From contig JAGTUZ010000021.1 of the NCBI GenBank assembly GCA_018224415.1, positions 1 to 37,817 of the forward strand: a stretch of DNA of 37,817 nt. The letters run 5' to 3'. This DNA is from Bacteroidota bacterium (GTDB taxonomy: Bacteria > Bacteroidota > Ignavibacteria > SZUA-365). The position numbers were made by a program, and so were the translations under genes. Below the pieces are notes generated by a model, which saw nothing but the letters and a program-made list of their open reading frames with translations, did not search any database and had not been told where the DNA came from. Below are positions 1 through 8,859 of the stretch, one piece after another (position 1 is the stretch's first letter; each line of letters starts with the position of its first letter).

Positions 1-597
1 CTCGGGCAACTGCCGCAACATCCGCAGCTGCCGCGCTGGTGCTGTGTCGGTCGCCACCCCTGGCATGCGGCGGCGGAATCGGGTGGATCGGTTGCGAAAC
101 AGCTCGATGCAGCCCTTGGCACCCCGGAATGCATCGCGCTGGGCGAGGTGGGGCTTGATCGTGTGCATGGTCCCGCCATTGCACGACAGATGGAAATACT
201 GGACGCCCAGCTCGATCTGGCGGAGAAGCATGGCATCCCGGTGGTGTTTCACTGCGTCCGCGCCCATGCCGACCTTCTGCAGCTCCGCAAACGACGCGCC
301 CCCGGCCAGCCCTGGATCATCCATGGATTCGCCGGACACGGCGAACTCGCCGGTCAGCTGCTGCGCATGGATTTCCACTTGTCCTTCGGCGCGGCCCTGC
401 TTTCGACTGGCGCCAAGGCGCGCGAGGCACTGACACAGGTCCCCCTCCATCGTCTGTTTCTTGAAAGCGACGAAAGCGGCCTGGATATGGCTCTGCTGTA
501 CCGCACAGCCGCGGATGTTCTCGGCTGCTCCGTGCCGCAACTGCGACGCGCGATCGCAGGCAATTTCCGTGAAGTGTTCGATCGGGAGGTCGAATGA
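1..597 (+). CDS. TatD-family metal-dependent hydrolase, C-terminal part
   Basis: The reading frame is open from base 1, so the N-terminus lies outside the window. About 198 residues remain of a family usually near 255-265. Seen in the sequence: GRHPW near the start (the family GIHPW region), ALGEVGLD with the metal-binding Glu, VVFHC with a ligand His, WIIHGFAG with a second ligand His, and FLESDESG with the catalytic Asp near the C-terminus. TatD proteins are cytosolic TIM-barrel, metal-dependent DNases or deoxyribonuclease-like hydrolases. The substrate here cannot be told from sequence. The stop overlaps the start of the next gene (ATGA at 594-597), so the two are probably translationally coupled. 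The His-Pro-Trp variant and short loops suggest a divergent TatD rather than a true YcfH orthologue. Confidence 0.88.
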   Translation, partial: LGQLPQHPQLPRWCCVGRHPWHAAAESGGSVAKQLDAALGTPECIALGEVGLDRVHGPAIARQMEILDAQLDLAEKHGIPVVFHCVRAHADLLQLRKRRAPGQPWIIHGFAGHGELAGQLLRMDFHLSFGAALLSTGAKAREALTQVPLHRLFLESDESGLDMALLYRTAADVLGCSVPQLRRAIAGNFREVFDREVE

Positions 598-1322
598 TTC
601 CGGCATGGCAGGAACGGACGCAACTGCTGCTCGGGGAGCGACGGGTCGCCTCCTTGCGAGAACGGCATGTACTCGTGGCAGGACTCGGCGGCGTCGGGGC
701 CTATGCGGCGGAGATGATCGTTCGTGCCGGGGTGGGGCGACTGACAATCGTCGATGGTGATACCGTCCATGCGAGCAACAGGAACAGACAGCTTCCGGCA
801 CTCTGCAGCACCGAGGGAAGGGCGAAGGCAGAGGTGATGGCGGAGCGGCTGTATGATATCAATCCAGAACTGGATCTGAAGGTAGTAAAAGAATATCTTC
901 GCGACGAACGGCTGGAGGAAATCGTGACCCGCCGCTACGATTACGTCGTCGACGCCATCGATACGCTTTCGCCAAAGGTGTTTTTGCTTTTCAACGTCCT
1001 CAAGGCCGGCAACCCGGTGGTTTGTTCATTGGGCGCGGGAGGAAAGCTTGATCCCCTGCAGGTGCGCATCGACGACATTTCCCGATCGCATCACTGCCGG
1101 CTCGGCAAGATCCTTCGCAAGCGGCTGCATCGTCTCGGTGTTCGGGAGGGGATCACGGTTGTGTACTCGGCCGAAGACATCCGTCCCGAGGCAATGCGTG
1201 CGACCGAAGACGAACAGAATAAAAAGACCATCGTCGGTACGATTTCCTATATGCCGCCGATTTTCGGCTGCGCCTGCGCGTCGGTGGTGCTGCGCGGACT
1301 TCTTGCTGACGTCGACGCGTGA
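594..1322 (+). CDS. tcdA: tRNA threonylcarbamoyladenosine dehydratase (TcdA/CsdL, ThiF/E1-like)
   Basis: 242 residues, the size of the TcdA/YgdL group. Near residues 24-45 lies the E1/ThiF nucleotide-binding loop (VAGLGGVGAYAAEMIVRAG), followed by the acidic ribose contact in LTIVDGD and the ASNRNRQLPAL segment that corresponds to the conserved NxNRQ motif of E1-like enzymes. VVDAIDTLSPK and CSLGAGGKLDP match the TcdA pattern. Known role of the family: ATP-dependent cyclisation of t6A37 in tRNA to the cyclic ct6A form, in the cytosol. The ATG overlaps the TatD stop by four bases. The gene ends 6 bp from the convergent MATE gene, leaving no room for a separate terminator. A more general ThiF/MoeB-like function is possible, but length and motifs favour TcdA. 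Confidence 0.88.
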   Translation: MIPAWQERTQLLLGERRVASLRERHVLVAGLGGVGAYAAEMIVRAGVGRLTIVDGDTVHASNRNRQLPALCSTEGRAKAEVMAERLYDINPELDLKVVKEYLRDERLEEIVTRRYDYVVDAIDTLSPKVFLLFNVLKAGNPVVCSLGAGGKLDPLQVRIDDISRSHHCRLGKILRKRLHRLGVREGITVVYSAEDIRPEAMRATEDEQNKKTIVGTISYMPPIFGCACASVVLRGLLADVDA

Positions 1323-1328
1323 ACCGTC

Positions 1329-2729
1329 TCACGAAGGGGAGGAGTGCACCGCCAGGGCGAAGCGTCGGCTGAGGATATGGAAACGGGTGACGAAGGAGAT
1401 AGCGGCCACGGTCAGGCCAATGACGAAGCCCATCCATACGCCCGTCGCTCCCCATCCCGCCTCGAAGGCCAGCAGGTAACCTGCCGGAACGCCAAGCGCC
1501 CAGTACGCCCCGAGGGCGATGAGCATGGGAATCGTCACGTCGGTCATTCCCCGGAGGATGCCGTGTCCCACCACCTGTGCTCCATCCGAGATCTGGAACA
1601 GTGCGGCAAAAACAAGCAAGGTCGAGGCAAGACCACGCACCGTGGGATCGTCGATGTACAGGGCGGGAAGCACATGGCGGAACAGCACAAAACCCAGGGC
1701 GGCACAGGCCATGGTGCCGATGCCCATCATCACGGCGGAGAATCCGGCGGTGCGCACATCGTCGGCGTTGCCGCGTCCGAACGCGTTGCCGACACGGATC
1801 GTGGCGGCGTGCGAAATGCCAAGCGTCACCATGAAGCTGACGGAGGCAAGGTTGAGCGCGATCTGATGCGCGGCGAGAGCGGTCGCTCCCAGCCAGCCGA
1901 TCATGATTGCCGAGAACGAGAATGCGCCTGCCTCGAATACATATTGTAGTCCGCTCGGCAGTCCGATGCGCAGCAGGCGGGAGATGACCGGACGGTTGAT
2001 GCTGCGGAACTGCAGCAATGGATGGTAGCGACGGAATGCCCGGGCGCGCAGCACATACAGCATGAGCGCCGCCGCGGAGAACACCTCCACCATCAAGCTG
2101 CTAATGCCCGCGCCCGTCAGGCCGAGGGCAGGCATTCCGAGGTTTCCGTGGATGAACACCCAGTTGCCGAAGATGTTGACCACGTTGCCAAGCAGTATGG
2201 TGACCATTGCGGGCTTGGTGTAGGAAAGCCCCTCGATAAAGGCACGAAAGGAAAAAAAGATGGTCATGGGGACAAAACTGAATCCCATGATGCGCAGGTA
2301 GGGGATGGCGTGATCCACCACGTCGGGGGGCTGCTTCATGTAGCCGAGCAGATCTGCGACAAGCCAGGTACTGATCACGAGCAGGGCGCCGATGACGGTA
2401 TTTGCCAGCAGTCCCTGACGAAAGGTGATTCCGGCCTGCTCATGGTCGCCACTGCCGTCGGCGATGGCGGTCAGCGGAGTAATGGCGTTGCAGATTCCGA
2501 CGGCAAACACCAGCATGAGTATGAAAATGCCATGTCCCAACGAAGCAGCGGCGAGCGGGACCTCACCGAGCCTGCCGACCATGATGCTGTCGGTCACAGA
2601 CAGCATCACGTGACCGAGCTGGCCGATGGCCACCGGCAAGGCCAGCAATGCCGTTTCACGCAGATGTGTGCGAAGGCTGCGACGCGTTCCGGCCGGCACG
2701 GCCTCGGCAGGACGGAAAGAATTATTCAT
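1329..2729 (-). CDS. MATE family multidrug exporter (NorM-like)
   Basis: 466 residues with about twelve hydrophobic spans in two similar halves, the normal size and layout of MATE exporters. Typical family text is visible: LPVAIGQLGHVMLSVTDSIM with MVGRLGEVPLAAASLG near the N-terminus, and in the second half RIGLPSGLQYVFEAGAF and WLGATALAAHQIALNLAS. Such proteins sit in the inner membrane and exchange Na+ or H+ for cationic drugs or metabolites; the substrate is unknown here. It lies 28 bp downstream of the TolC-like gene on the same strand, so it is probably the last gene of the adaptor-RND-TolC operon. That would put two unrelated exporter types under one promoter. It starts at ATG 2729. 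Confidence 0.9.
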   Translation of the reverse strand: MNNSFRPAEAVPAGTRRSLRTHLRETALLALPVAIGQLGHVMLSVTDSIMVGRLGEVPLAAASLGHGIFILMLVFAVGICNAITPLTAIADGSGDHEQAGITFRQGLLANTVIGALLVISTWLVADLLGYMKQPPDVVDHAIPYLRIMGFSFVPMTIFFSFRAFIEGLSYTKPAMVTILLGNVVNIFGNWVFIHGNLGMPALGLTGAGISSLMVEVFSAAALMLYVLRARAFRRYHPLLQFRSINRPVISRLLRIGLPSGLQYVFEAGAFSFSAIMIGWLGATALAAHQIALNLASVSFMVTLGISHAATIRVGNAFGRGNADDVRTAGFSAVMMGIGTMACAALGFVLFRHVLPALYIDDPTVRGLASTLLVFAALFQISDGAQVVGHGILRGMTDVTIPMLIALGAYWALGVPAGYLLAFEAGWGATGVWMGFVIGLTVAAISFVTRFHILSRRFALAVHSSPS

Positions 2730-2757
2730 GGCTGCGTTACTGCGTTACTGCGACGGG

Positions 2758-4140
2758 TCAGATGCGGATTTCGCCGGCGAGTCGCTGCAGTTCGAGACGG
2801 CTGATCCGTACCTGGAAGCGTGCGACGATAACGGCGATCTCGGCGCGGACGTACTGTAACTGCGCGTCCCGGAACTCGAGCGAAGTGACCGTTGCGGTTT
2901 CGAAGCGCTCGAGCTGGAGATCGAGATTCCGTCGGGCGGCGGTCAGATTCGCTTCCTCGAGAGCCAGAGTGAGCTTTCGTGTTTCCATGGTCAGGTATTG
3001 TTCGCGCAGCAGTCCCTCGATGCGCATCTGCGTTTCCTCGAGGGCGATGGCGGAGGTGCGGCGTTCCAGTTCTGCCTGCTCGGTGTCGGTGGCGCTGCGG
3101 AAACCGTTGAACAGGTTGAGACTGAGATTCAGGCCCACTGCGGCGTCGGCGCTTTGTGTGCGGATATCCTCGGTGAAGCGTGGACTGCTGCTTGCGACCG
3201 TTCTGTCAGAGTAACCGTAATTCGCGAAGAGACTGAGACGCGGAAAGAACGCACTGCGCGAAACGCGCACACTGCTCTCGGCCGCGCGCAACGTCTGCTC
3301 TGCTGTCCGCAGGTCCGCGTTGCGCTCGAGTGCCATCGCGATCAGTTCGTCAAGGTCTGGCAGCAACGCCTCCGGCACGGGCTCGTCGGCGACGCGCAAC
3401 GGAGTGGTGGCTTCCCTGCCAAGCTCAAGATTGAGCTCCCTCTGGGCGATCTCCAGCGCGAGGCGCTGGGAGAGGACGGCGGAGGAGTCATTGTGGAAGG
3501 CGATCTGGGCATTCAGATAATCGGATACGGATCCCCCCAGATCCCTTCGAACTCCGGCCCTTTCGAAGCGGAGCCGTGAAATGGCCAGCGCTTCTTCCAA
3601 CACGCCGAGCAACTGCTGCTGCTGCACTGATTGCAGGTAGGATCGCAGCACCGAGACAACGGTCTGTTCGATCGCCGCGCGCGCCTGCTGTGTTCCAAGC
3701 TCGGCGAGTTCGTCGTAGCGCCGCGCTTCCGCGAACATGCGGAAGCCGTCGAACAGCGTCCAGTTCAGCGCCAGCTGTCCCGACCAGCCAGCGGTGTTGG
3801 AGTTGCCGAAACTGAACGGAGAATTCGTTTCCTGCCGCGACTCCGCCAGGGAGACCGAGCCGCTTGCATCGAGCGTGGGGAGGAATCCGGCGGTGCCGTA
3901 TCCGGTTCTGTTCCGTGCAATTTCGGCATTGATGCGCGCGATGCGGATGCGGTGATTGCGTTCCAATGCGATGCGGATCGCGTCCTCGACGCCCAGTGTC
4001 GCTTCGGTGGACGGCGGGGATGGACGCGCACGCATTGCACTCTCCTGCGCCACGGCATCCGGGACGAGCAGCGCGAGAAGCAGCGCGGCAACAGCGGCGG
4101 TCGCTCGGATGGTTGGAGGAACACAGCGTAGGCGGATCAT
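2758..4140 (-). CDS. TolC-family outer-membrane efflux channel
   Basis: 460 residues beginning with a signal peptide (a basic start, then the hydrophobic AAVAALLLALL and a VAQ-type cleavage region). The rest is long amphipathic helices in two repeats, rich in Leu, Ala, Arg and Glu, with the typical LEVEDAIRIALERN-like opening (here LGVEDAIRIALERNHRI, about residue 48) and its echo LDELIAMALERNADLR in the second half. This is the outer-membrane and periplasmic tunnel of tripartite exporters. The start overlaps the stop of the RND pump gene by four bases (4137-4140), so the two are coupled. Together with the adaptor and pump it completes an export path from inner membrane to outside. Subfamily and substrate are not decidable from sequence alone. 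Confidence 0.92.
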   Translation of the reverse strand: MIRLRCVPPTIRATAAVAALLLALLVPDAVAQESAMRARPSPPSTEATLGVEDAIRIALERNHRIRIARINAEIARNRTGYGTAGFLPTLDASGSVSLAESRQETNSPFSFGNSNTAGWSGQLALNWTLFDGFRMFAEARRYDELAELGTQQARAAIEQTVVSVLRSYLQSVQQQQLLGVLEEALAISRLRFERAGVRRDLGGSVSDYLNAQIAFHNDSSAVLSQRLALEIAQRELNLELGREATTPLRVADEPVPEALLPDLDELIAMALERNADLRTAEQTLRAAESSVRVSRSAFFPRLSLFANYGYSDRTVASSSPRFTEDIRTQSADAAVGLNLSLNLFNGFRSATDTEQAELERRTSAIALEETQMRIEGLLREQYLTMETRKLTLALEEANLTAARRNLDLQLERFETATVTSLEFRDAQLQYVRAEIAVIVARFQVRISRLELQRLAGEIRI

Positions 4141-7100
4141 GTGTGCTCCTCGTTCGTGGCATAACGGGTTTCCAGGACGGCGGGTTCAACCGCTTCCGGA
4201 GTTGTCCACTCGCGCCGCACCCAGTTGCTCCAGAGTCTCCTGAACCTGTTGAGTACGAGGAAGGAGGAAGGCACAACGATCAGCAGGATGAAAGTTCCGA
4301 ACGCGAGTCCGTAAGCAACGGAAATTGCCATCGGAATCAGGAACTGCGCCTGCCTGCTTGTTTCGAGAATCAACGGCGCAAGTCCGAGGGCCGTTGTTGT
4401 TGTGGTCAGGAGAATGGGACGCAGACGGGAAAGTCCCCCTTGATAGACCGCATCGTAAACGGACATTCCGGATCGCAGATTCCGGTTGATCTGGTCGATG
4501 AGCACGATGCTGTCGTTGATGATGATGCCGGTCAGGGCGATGATGCCGTAGAGAGAAAGTGTGTTGACTTGCACGCCGTGGATGCCGTGTCCCCAGACTG
4601 CCCCGAGAATGCCGATGGGAATGATACCGAACACCAGCAGCGCCTGCGCATAGGAACGGAAGACCAGCGTGACCATGATGAACATGGCGATCAGCGCCAC
4701 CGAGAACGCCGAACGCATCGAGGCGGTGGTTTTCGCCTGGTTGCGCGACTGTCCCTCGAAGGATGCACGCACGCCGCGCACCTGCGAGAGAATGCCGGGC
4801 AGCACGCCGGAGCGGATTTCATCGAGAATGGGAGGGAGGTCATCGCTGAAATCGGCGAGATTGGCCTCGACCTTGATCTCGCGCTGGTTTTCAAGACGGT
4901 TGATGCTGATCAGGCCACGGTCGATGGTGTACGTCGCCAGTTCGGAGAAGGGATACTCGGCACCGTCGGGTGTGCGGATGCGCATGCGATCGATGAATCC
5001 CAGGGCGGAACGATCCTCTTCGGTGTATCGCACCCAGACACGGATTTCATCCCGGCCCCGCTGGATGCGCTGCACTTCGAGTCCGAAGAATCCCTGACGC
5101 ACCTGCGAGGCGACATCCCGAAGAGAGAGTCCGAGAGCGTAGGCCTGCGGTTTGAGACTGATGTCGATCTCGCGTCTTCCTTCCTGCTCGGAGTCCGTCA
5201 CATCCTTGAGCGTCGGAAAATTCCGCAGTTCCTCGACAAGAAGATCGCGCGCACGGGTGAGCTGCACCAGATCGTTGCCCAGCAGGCTGACGGACACCGG
5301 CTTTCCGAAAAAGCCGACCCGGCCATAGGTGAGCTTCTGCGCTTCCGGCACGGGACCTACTGCCTCGCGAAGGCGGTTGGCGAGATCCGGCGTATCCATG
5401 TCACGCACTTCGCCGTCAAGCAGCTCGAGGGTCAGCTTGCCGGTGTGGCTTCCCGATTCGCCGAATTCGTTGGAACCGATGTCGCGCTTGATGCCGATGA
5501 CAATGTCCTTGCCGTCGGCGCGCTCCCGCTTCATCTCTTCGTTGAGCTGCCAGGCGGTGCGTTCGATGCGGCTGAGCAGCGAATCGGTATCGGCTTCCTG
5601 TCTGCCGGCAACCAGCGTGAGGTTCACCGGCAGTGTGTCGCCATCGATGAAGGGGAAAAAGGTGAGGCCGATCACACCGCCACGCAGCAATCCCACGGTG
5701 ATCATCACTGCCGCGACGGGAGTGACCACCACCAGCCATTTATGCTGCAGGGCGAAGCGCAGCGAACTGCCGTATACCCGATGCGTCAGCCAGTGGATGA
5801 ACGCGTCGATGCGCTTGCGGATGCGATTGTCTTCCGCGTGCGGATGCAATCCCTTCGAATGCGCCAGATGGGCGGGAAGAATGAGAAAGGACTCGACCAG
5901 CGAGAATGCGAGCGTGGCAATGACGACAAGGGCCATGTGCCAGATGAACTTTCCAAGGAAACCGTCGAGGAAGAAAAACGGAAGGAAGGCGACGATGGTG
6001 GTGAGCACGGATGTGGTTACGGGTGCAAGCATCTCGCGCGTCCCGTCAATCGCAGCACGGAGCGGCGGTTTGCCCTGTTCGTAATGGGCGTAGATGTTTT
6101 CGCCCACAACGATGGCGTCATCGACCAGGATGCCGACCACAACAATCATCCCGAACAGGGAAATCACGTTGATCGTGATGCCGACCAGGCCGGCGACAAT
6201 GAACATTCCCGCAAAAGAGAAAGGGATGCCGATGGACACCCAGAAGGAGAGACGGAGGTTGAGGAAAAAGCCAAGAGCGATGATGACGAGGACGAGTCCC
6301 ACGAGTCCGTTGGTGAGCAGCAGGTCGAGGCGCTGCTGCAGTGTAACGGTGCGGTCGTCGAGAATCACCGTACGTATGCTTGCATGCGAATCGTCAAAGT
6401 TGGTGGCCAGCCGTTTGGCTGTTTCAGCCACGGCAAGGATGTCCTCTTCCGCCGTCTTGTCGATGTTCAGCACAACCGCGGGATGGCCGTCGTAATAGGT
6501 TTTGTCCGGCACGTCCTCCCAGCGTTCGCGCAGTTCGGCGACGTCCTTGAGCATCACCGGTGTGCCGTCGGCGCTGGCGCGGACGACCAGCCCGGCGAGT
6601 TCGCGGGCGAAGTACTCGCGGGCATTCGCACGGATGAGGATCTCCTCGTCGCGCGTGTCGATCTTTCCGCCGGAAAGGTTGATGTTTTCCGCCCCGATGG
6701 CTTCGGATACATCGCGGAAGCTGAGGTCAAAGCGCCGCAGGTTTTCTTCCGATACCTCGATGGAAAACTCCAACCGCGGTACTCCCTCGACATCGACCTG
6801 AGAAATCTCCGGCGTGGCCAGCAGTTCGTCGCGCAGACGTTCGGCGTAGTATTTCAGGTTGTACAGGTCGGTTTCACCGTACAGGACAACGGACAGGGCG
6901 CGGGACCGGAATTTCTGTTCGAAGATGACCGGCTTCTCGCTGCCGAGCGGAAAGGAGTTGATGCGATCGACGGCGTTTTTGACGTCCTGCACCACCACAT
7001 CCATGTTCGATTCCGGCAGCACTTCCACGGTCACAACGCCGAAGTTCTCCCGGGAGACAGACGTGACACGATCGACCCCCTCGAGACCGTCGAGCGCTTC

Positions 7101-7307
7101 CTCGATCTTGAGCACCACGCCTTCCTCGACTTCCTCGGGAGAGGCGCCGGGATAGGCAACCTGCACGGTCAGGAAATCGGGACGGGTCTCGGGAAAGAAC
7201 GAGAATTTCATGCCCGAGAGAAACAAGAAGCCGAACAGCAGGATGCTGAACATGACCACGTTCGTCCAGACGCGGTAACGAACGAAAAACGCGATGGCGC
7301 CGTTCAT
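4137..7307 (-). CDS. RND efflux pump, inner-membrane permease (HAE1/AcrB-like)
   Basis: 1056 residues, the usual length of a full RND permease, with twelve membrane spans and two large periplasmic loops. It starts with one span (about residues 12-33), and YPGASPEEVEEGV is the classic first-loop signature. The two adjacent Asp residues of the TM4 proton relay are present in GILVDDAIVVGENIY (about residue 395). The second half repeats the pattern with GIIINDSIVLIDQINRN. This points to a proton-driven drug or lipid exporter of the HAE1 type rather than a heavy-metal CzcA. It overlaps the adaptor gene (7304-7307) and the TolC gene (4137-4140) by four bases each, so the three are one translational unit. 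The 1176-residue open frame on the opposite strand is a mirror artefact. Confidence 0.95.
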   Translation of the reverse strand: MNGAIAFFVRYRVWTNVVMFSILLFGFLFLSGMKFSFFPETRPDFLTVQVAYPGASPEEVEEGVVLKIEEALDGLEGVDRVTSVSRENFGVVTVEVLPESNMDVVVQDVKNAVDRINSFPLGSEKPVIFEQKFRSRALSVVLYGETDLYNLKYYAERLRDELLATPEISQVDVEGVPRLEFSIEVSEENLRRFDLSFRDVSEAIGAENINLSGGKIDTRDEEILIRANAREYFARELAGLVVRASADGTPVMLKDVAELRERWEDVPDKTYYDGHPAVVLNIDKTAEEDILAVAETAKRLATNFDDSHASIRTVILDDRTVTLQQRLDLLLTNGLVGLVLVIIALGFFLNLRLSFWVSIGIPFSFAGMFIVAGLVGITINVISLFGMIVVVGILVDDAIVVGENIYAHYEQGKPPLRAAIDGTREMLAPVTTSVLTTIVAFLPFFFLDGFLGKFIWHMALVVIATLAFSLVESFLILPAHLAHSKGLHPHAEDNRIRKRIDAFIHWLTHRVYGSSLRFALQHKWLVVVTPVAAVMITVGLLRGGVIGLTFFPFIDGDTLPVNLTLVAGRQEADTDSLLSRIERTAWQLNEEMKRERADGKDIVIGIKRDIGSNEFGESGSHTGKLTLELLDGEVRDMDTPDLANRLREAVGPVPEAQKLTYGRVGFFGKPVSVSLLGNDLVQLTRARDLLVEELRNFPTLKDVTDSEQEGRREIDISLKPQAYALGLSLRDVASQVRQGFFGLEVQRIQRGRDEIRVWVRYTEEDRSALGFIDRMRIRTPDGAEYPFSELATYTIDRGLISINRLENQREIKVEANLADFSDDLPPILDEIRSGVLPGILSQVRGVRASFEGQSRNQAKTTASMRSAFSVALIAMFIMVTLVFRSYAQALLVFGIIPIGILGAVWGHGIHGVQVNTLSLYGIIALTGIIINDSIVLIDQINRNLRSGMSVYDAVYQGGLSRLRPILLTTTTTALGLAPLILETSRQAQFLIPMAISVAYGLAFGTFILLIVVPSSFLVLNRFRRLWSNWVRREWTTPEAVEPAVLETRYATNEEHT

Positions 7308-8455
7308 TTGTCCCTGCCTTCGACATCCGTCAGACGGGCAGCAGCCGGCATGCCATCAGACACGCCCTGCAGCAGCTCCGTTACGAGCGTGTCTCCGCGC
7401 TGGAGTCCTGCGGAAACGAGCACGCTCCGCGGCTGCCGCCGGGCGATGGTCACATCGCGTCGCTGCAGCGCGCCTCCGTCAATCACGTACACGTAACGCT
7501 CCTCGTACAATGCGCGCCGGGGAACAGAGATGGCGGAAGACAGGGGGGTGCCGGGAATCACGGCGCGGAGGTACATTCCCTCGTACAATGCATCACCGCC
7601 GCCCCGGACGGCAATAAAGACGGGAATGGTCTGCGTTCGCTGGTCCACGGCGCTTCCGATCCGTGTGATGGTGCCGGTCCAGGAGACATCGCTGCCCTCC
7701 GCGCTCAGTCGCACGGGTCGCGAGCGGTCGATCCACGACACGTCACCAGCCGGTATCGGCGCCTGAAGCTCGAGGTTCTCCAGGCTGATGATTTCTCCGA
7801 GCACGCCTCCGACGCGGGCGGCCGAACCCTCGCGCACGGCAGTGCTCACGATGGCTCCGTTGAACGGTGCCACGATCGTGTGCTTTTCAAGCGTCACTTC
7901 GAGATTCTTTACTGCGAAAAAAAGTTTGTGCACATTGAAACGTGTCAGCAGCAGGCGCACTTTCCGCTGCTCCGATTCGGGAAGCGGACCCAGCGGACGA
8001 TCGAACGAGCTGCCATCAAAATATTCCTGCCAGCGCAGATAGTCATCGGGGAATTCGATTTTCAGTTCGGGGAGTACCGTGGCCAACGCATTGAGAAAAT
8101 CGCTTTTCGCGCTGTTGAGGTTGTACCGTACCTGACGGTCGTCAATGCGCAGCAGTACCTGCCCCTTGCGGAAACGCTGTCCCGGAAGGAAGGCGGGTTT
8201 GCCGGCCTGCAGCAGGCCGGCCACTTCACTCACCAGTTGCACCGGCTGCGTCGAGGTGACTCGTCCGATGGCCTCGATGGTTGTCGGCACGGCGCCCGAG
8301 TCGATCACGCGCGCTTCCACGCTTCTGACCAGGACCGGCGGACGCCGCCGGGTCGGTTCCTCGCGCATGCTTGTGAACAACTGCATGAGGATGTATCCCA
8401 GCGCAAGCACCGCGATGGGCAGGACGATGAAAATCAGACGTTTGTTCAAGAGCAT
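7304..8455 (-). CDS. RND efflux periplasmic adaptor (membrane fusion protein)
   Basis: 383 residues from the ATG at 8455. A further-upstream TTG (8509) is in frame, but the hydrophobic anchor (LIFIVLPIAVLALGYILMQLF) begins four residues after the ATG, so I prefer ATG 8455. Next come VRSVEARVIDSGAVPTTIEAIGRV (first beta-barrel strand), a lipoyl half-motif, a helical hairpin (about residues 100-180), the second lipoyl half (HTIVAPFNGAIVSTAVREGSAARVG) and the barrel and membrane-proximal domains. Adaptors of this family are held in the inner membrane by the N-terminal segment and bridge the RND pump to TolC in the periplasm. It is the first gene of the operon, facing the dyad-rich control region at 8456-8859. 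Confidence 0.92.
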   Translation of the reverse strand: MLLNKRLIFIVLPIAVLALGYILMQLFTSMREEPTRRRPPVLVRSVEARVIDSGAVPTTIEAIGRVTSTQPVQLVSEVAGLLQAGKPAFLPGQRFRKGQVLLRIDDRQVRYNLNSAKSDFLNALATVLPELKIEFPDDYLRWQEYFDGSSFDRPLGPLPESEQRKVRLLLTRFNVHKLFFAVKNLEVTLEKHTIVAPFNGAIVSTAVREGSAARVGGVLGEIISLENLELQAPIPAGDVSWIDRSRPVRLSAEGSDVSWTGTITRIGSAVDQRTQTIPVFIAVRGGGDALYEGMYLRAVIPGTPLSSAISVPRRALYEERYVYVIDGGALQRRDVTIARRQPRSVLVSAGLQRGDTLVTELLQGVSDGMPAAARLTDVEGRDK

Positions 8456-8530
8456 TCCGGGGCTGGGTGGGACATGGTGCCGGGCACGGCGCTGACCGAT
8501 AGGGCACAATCAAGAAAAACCCGATATCGA

Positions 8531-8571
8531 GGGAAATCGTTTCCCATTTCTCACGAGGGAAATCGTTTTCT
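8531..8571. promoter_or_regulatory. Tandem dyad, candidate operator between efflux operon and barrel gene
   Basis: GGGAAATCGTTTCCC (8531-8545) is a perfect 6-bp inverted repeat around TCG. A near copy, GGGAAATCGTTTTCT, lies at 8557-8571, exactly 26 bp further on (about 2.5 helical turns). Further right are two TCGCGA palindromes (8576-8581 and 8595-8600). The stretch is 76 bp upstream of the adaptor ATG and about 290 bp upstream of the barrel ATG. Two similar dyads at fixed spacing are what a dimeric repressor or activator site looks like. No regulator gene sits next to it, so the binding protein is unknown. The remaining bases of the 404-bp gap hold no convincing gene. Confidence 0.45.
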
Positions 8572-8620
8572 GAAATCGCGAGAGTGGTCGTATTTCGCGA
8601 TGGTTTGGCGAGAGCGGTTT

Positions 8621-8646
8621 CCGTGTCTTTGAAACATGTGACACGG
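8621..8646. promoter_or_regulatory. Inverted repeat in the divergent efflux/barrel control region
   Basis: The arms CCGTGTC (8621-8627) and GACACGG (8640-8646) are perfectly complementary, with a 12-bp spacer. It lies 214 bp before the barrel ATG and 166 bp from the adaptor ATG. It may be a second operator or a 5' leader hairpin. A T-rich stretch (about 8670-8700) follows, but I could not assign a convincing -35/-10 pair. Confidence 0.3.
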
Positions 8647-8859
8647 ACGTCTTTCAGACACTGGCGTATTGTTGTTGCGTTGTGTATTTTTTCCTTTGCT
8701 CTCCGAATCGAGCGAGTTCGATTCACATCGTTTCCGGACGCATCATCCACGGCATTTCTCCGCACGGTCGTTGCTGTGCCTCGGTCCCGAAGACCGCAAG
8801 GCTGCCTTCGCGCATCGGCACCGCGTAACGCATTCCCATCACCGCAAGGATACGCCTTG

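Noticed and set aside
3966..7496. 1176-residue open frame on the plus strand opposite the RND pump gene
   Set aside because: It is the mirror of a high-GC coding region; its translation is His/Glu/Asp-rich low-information sequence without family motifs, while the minus strand encodes a complete RND permease.
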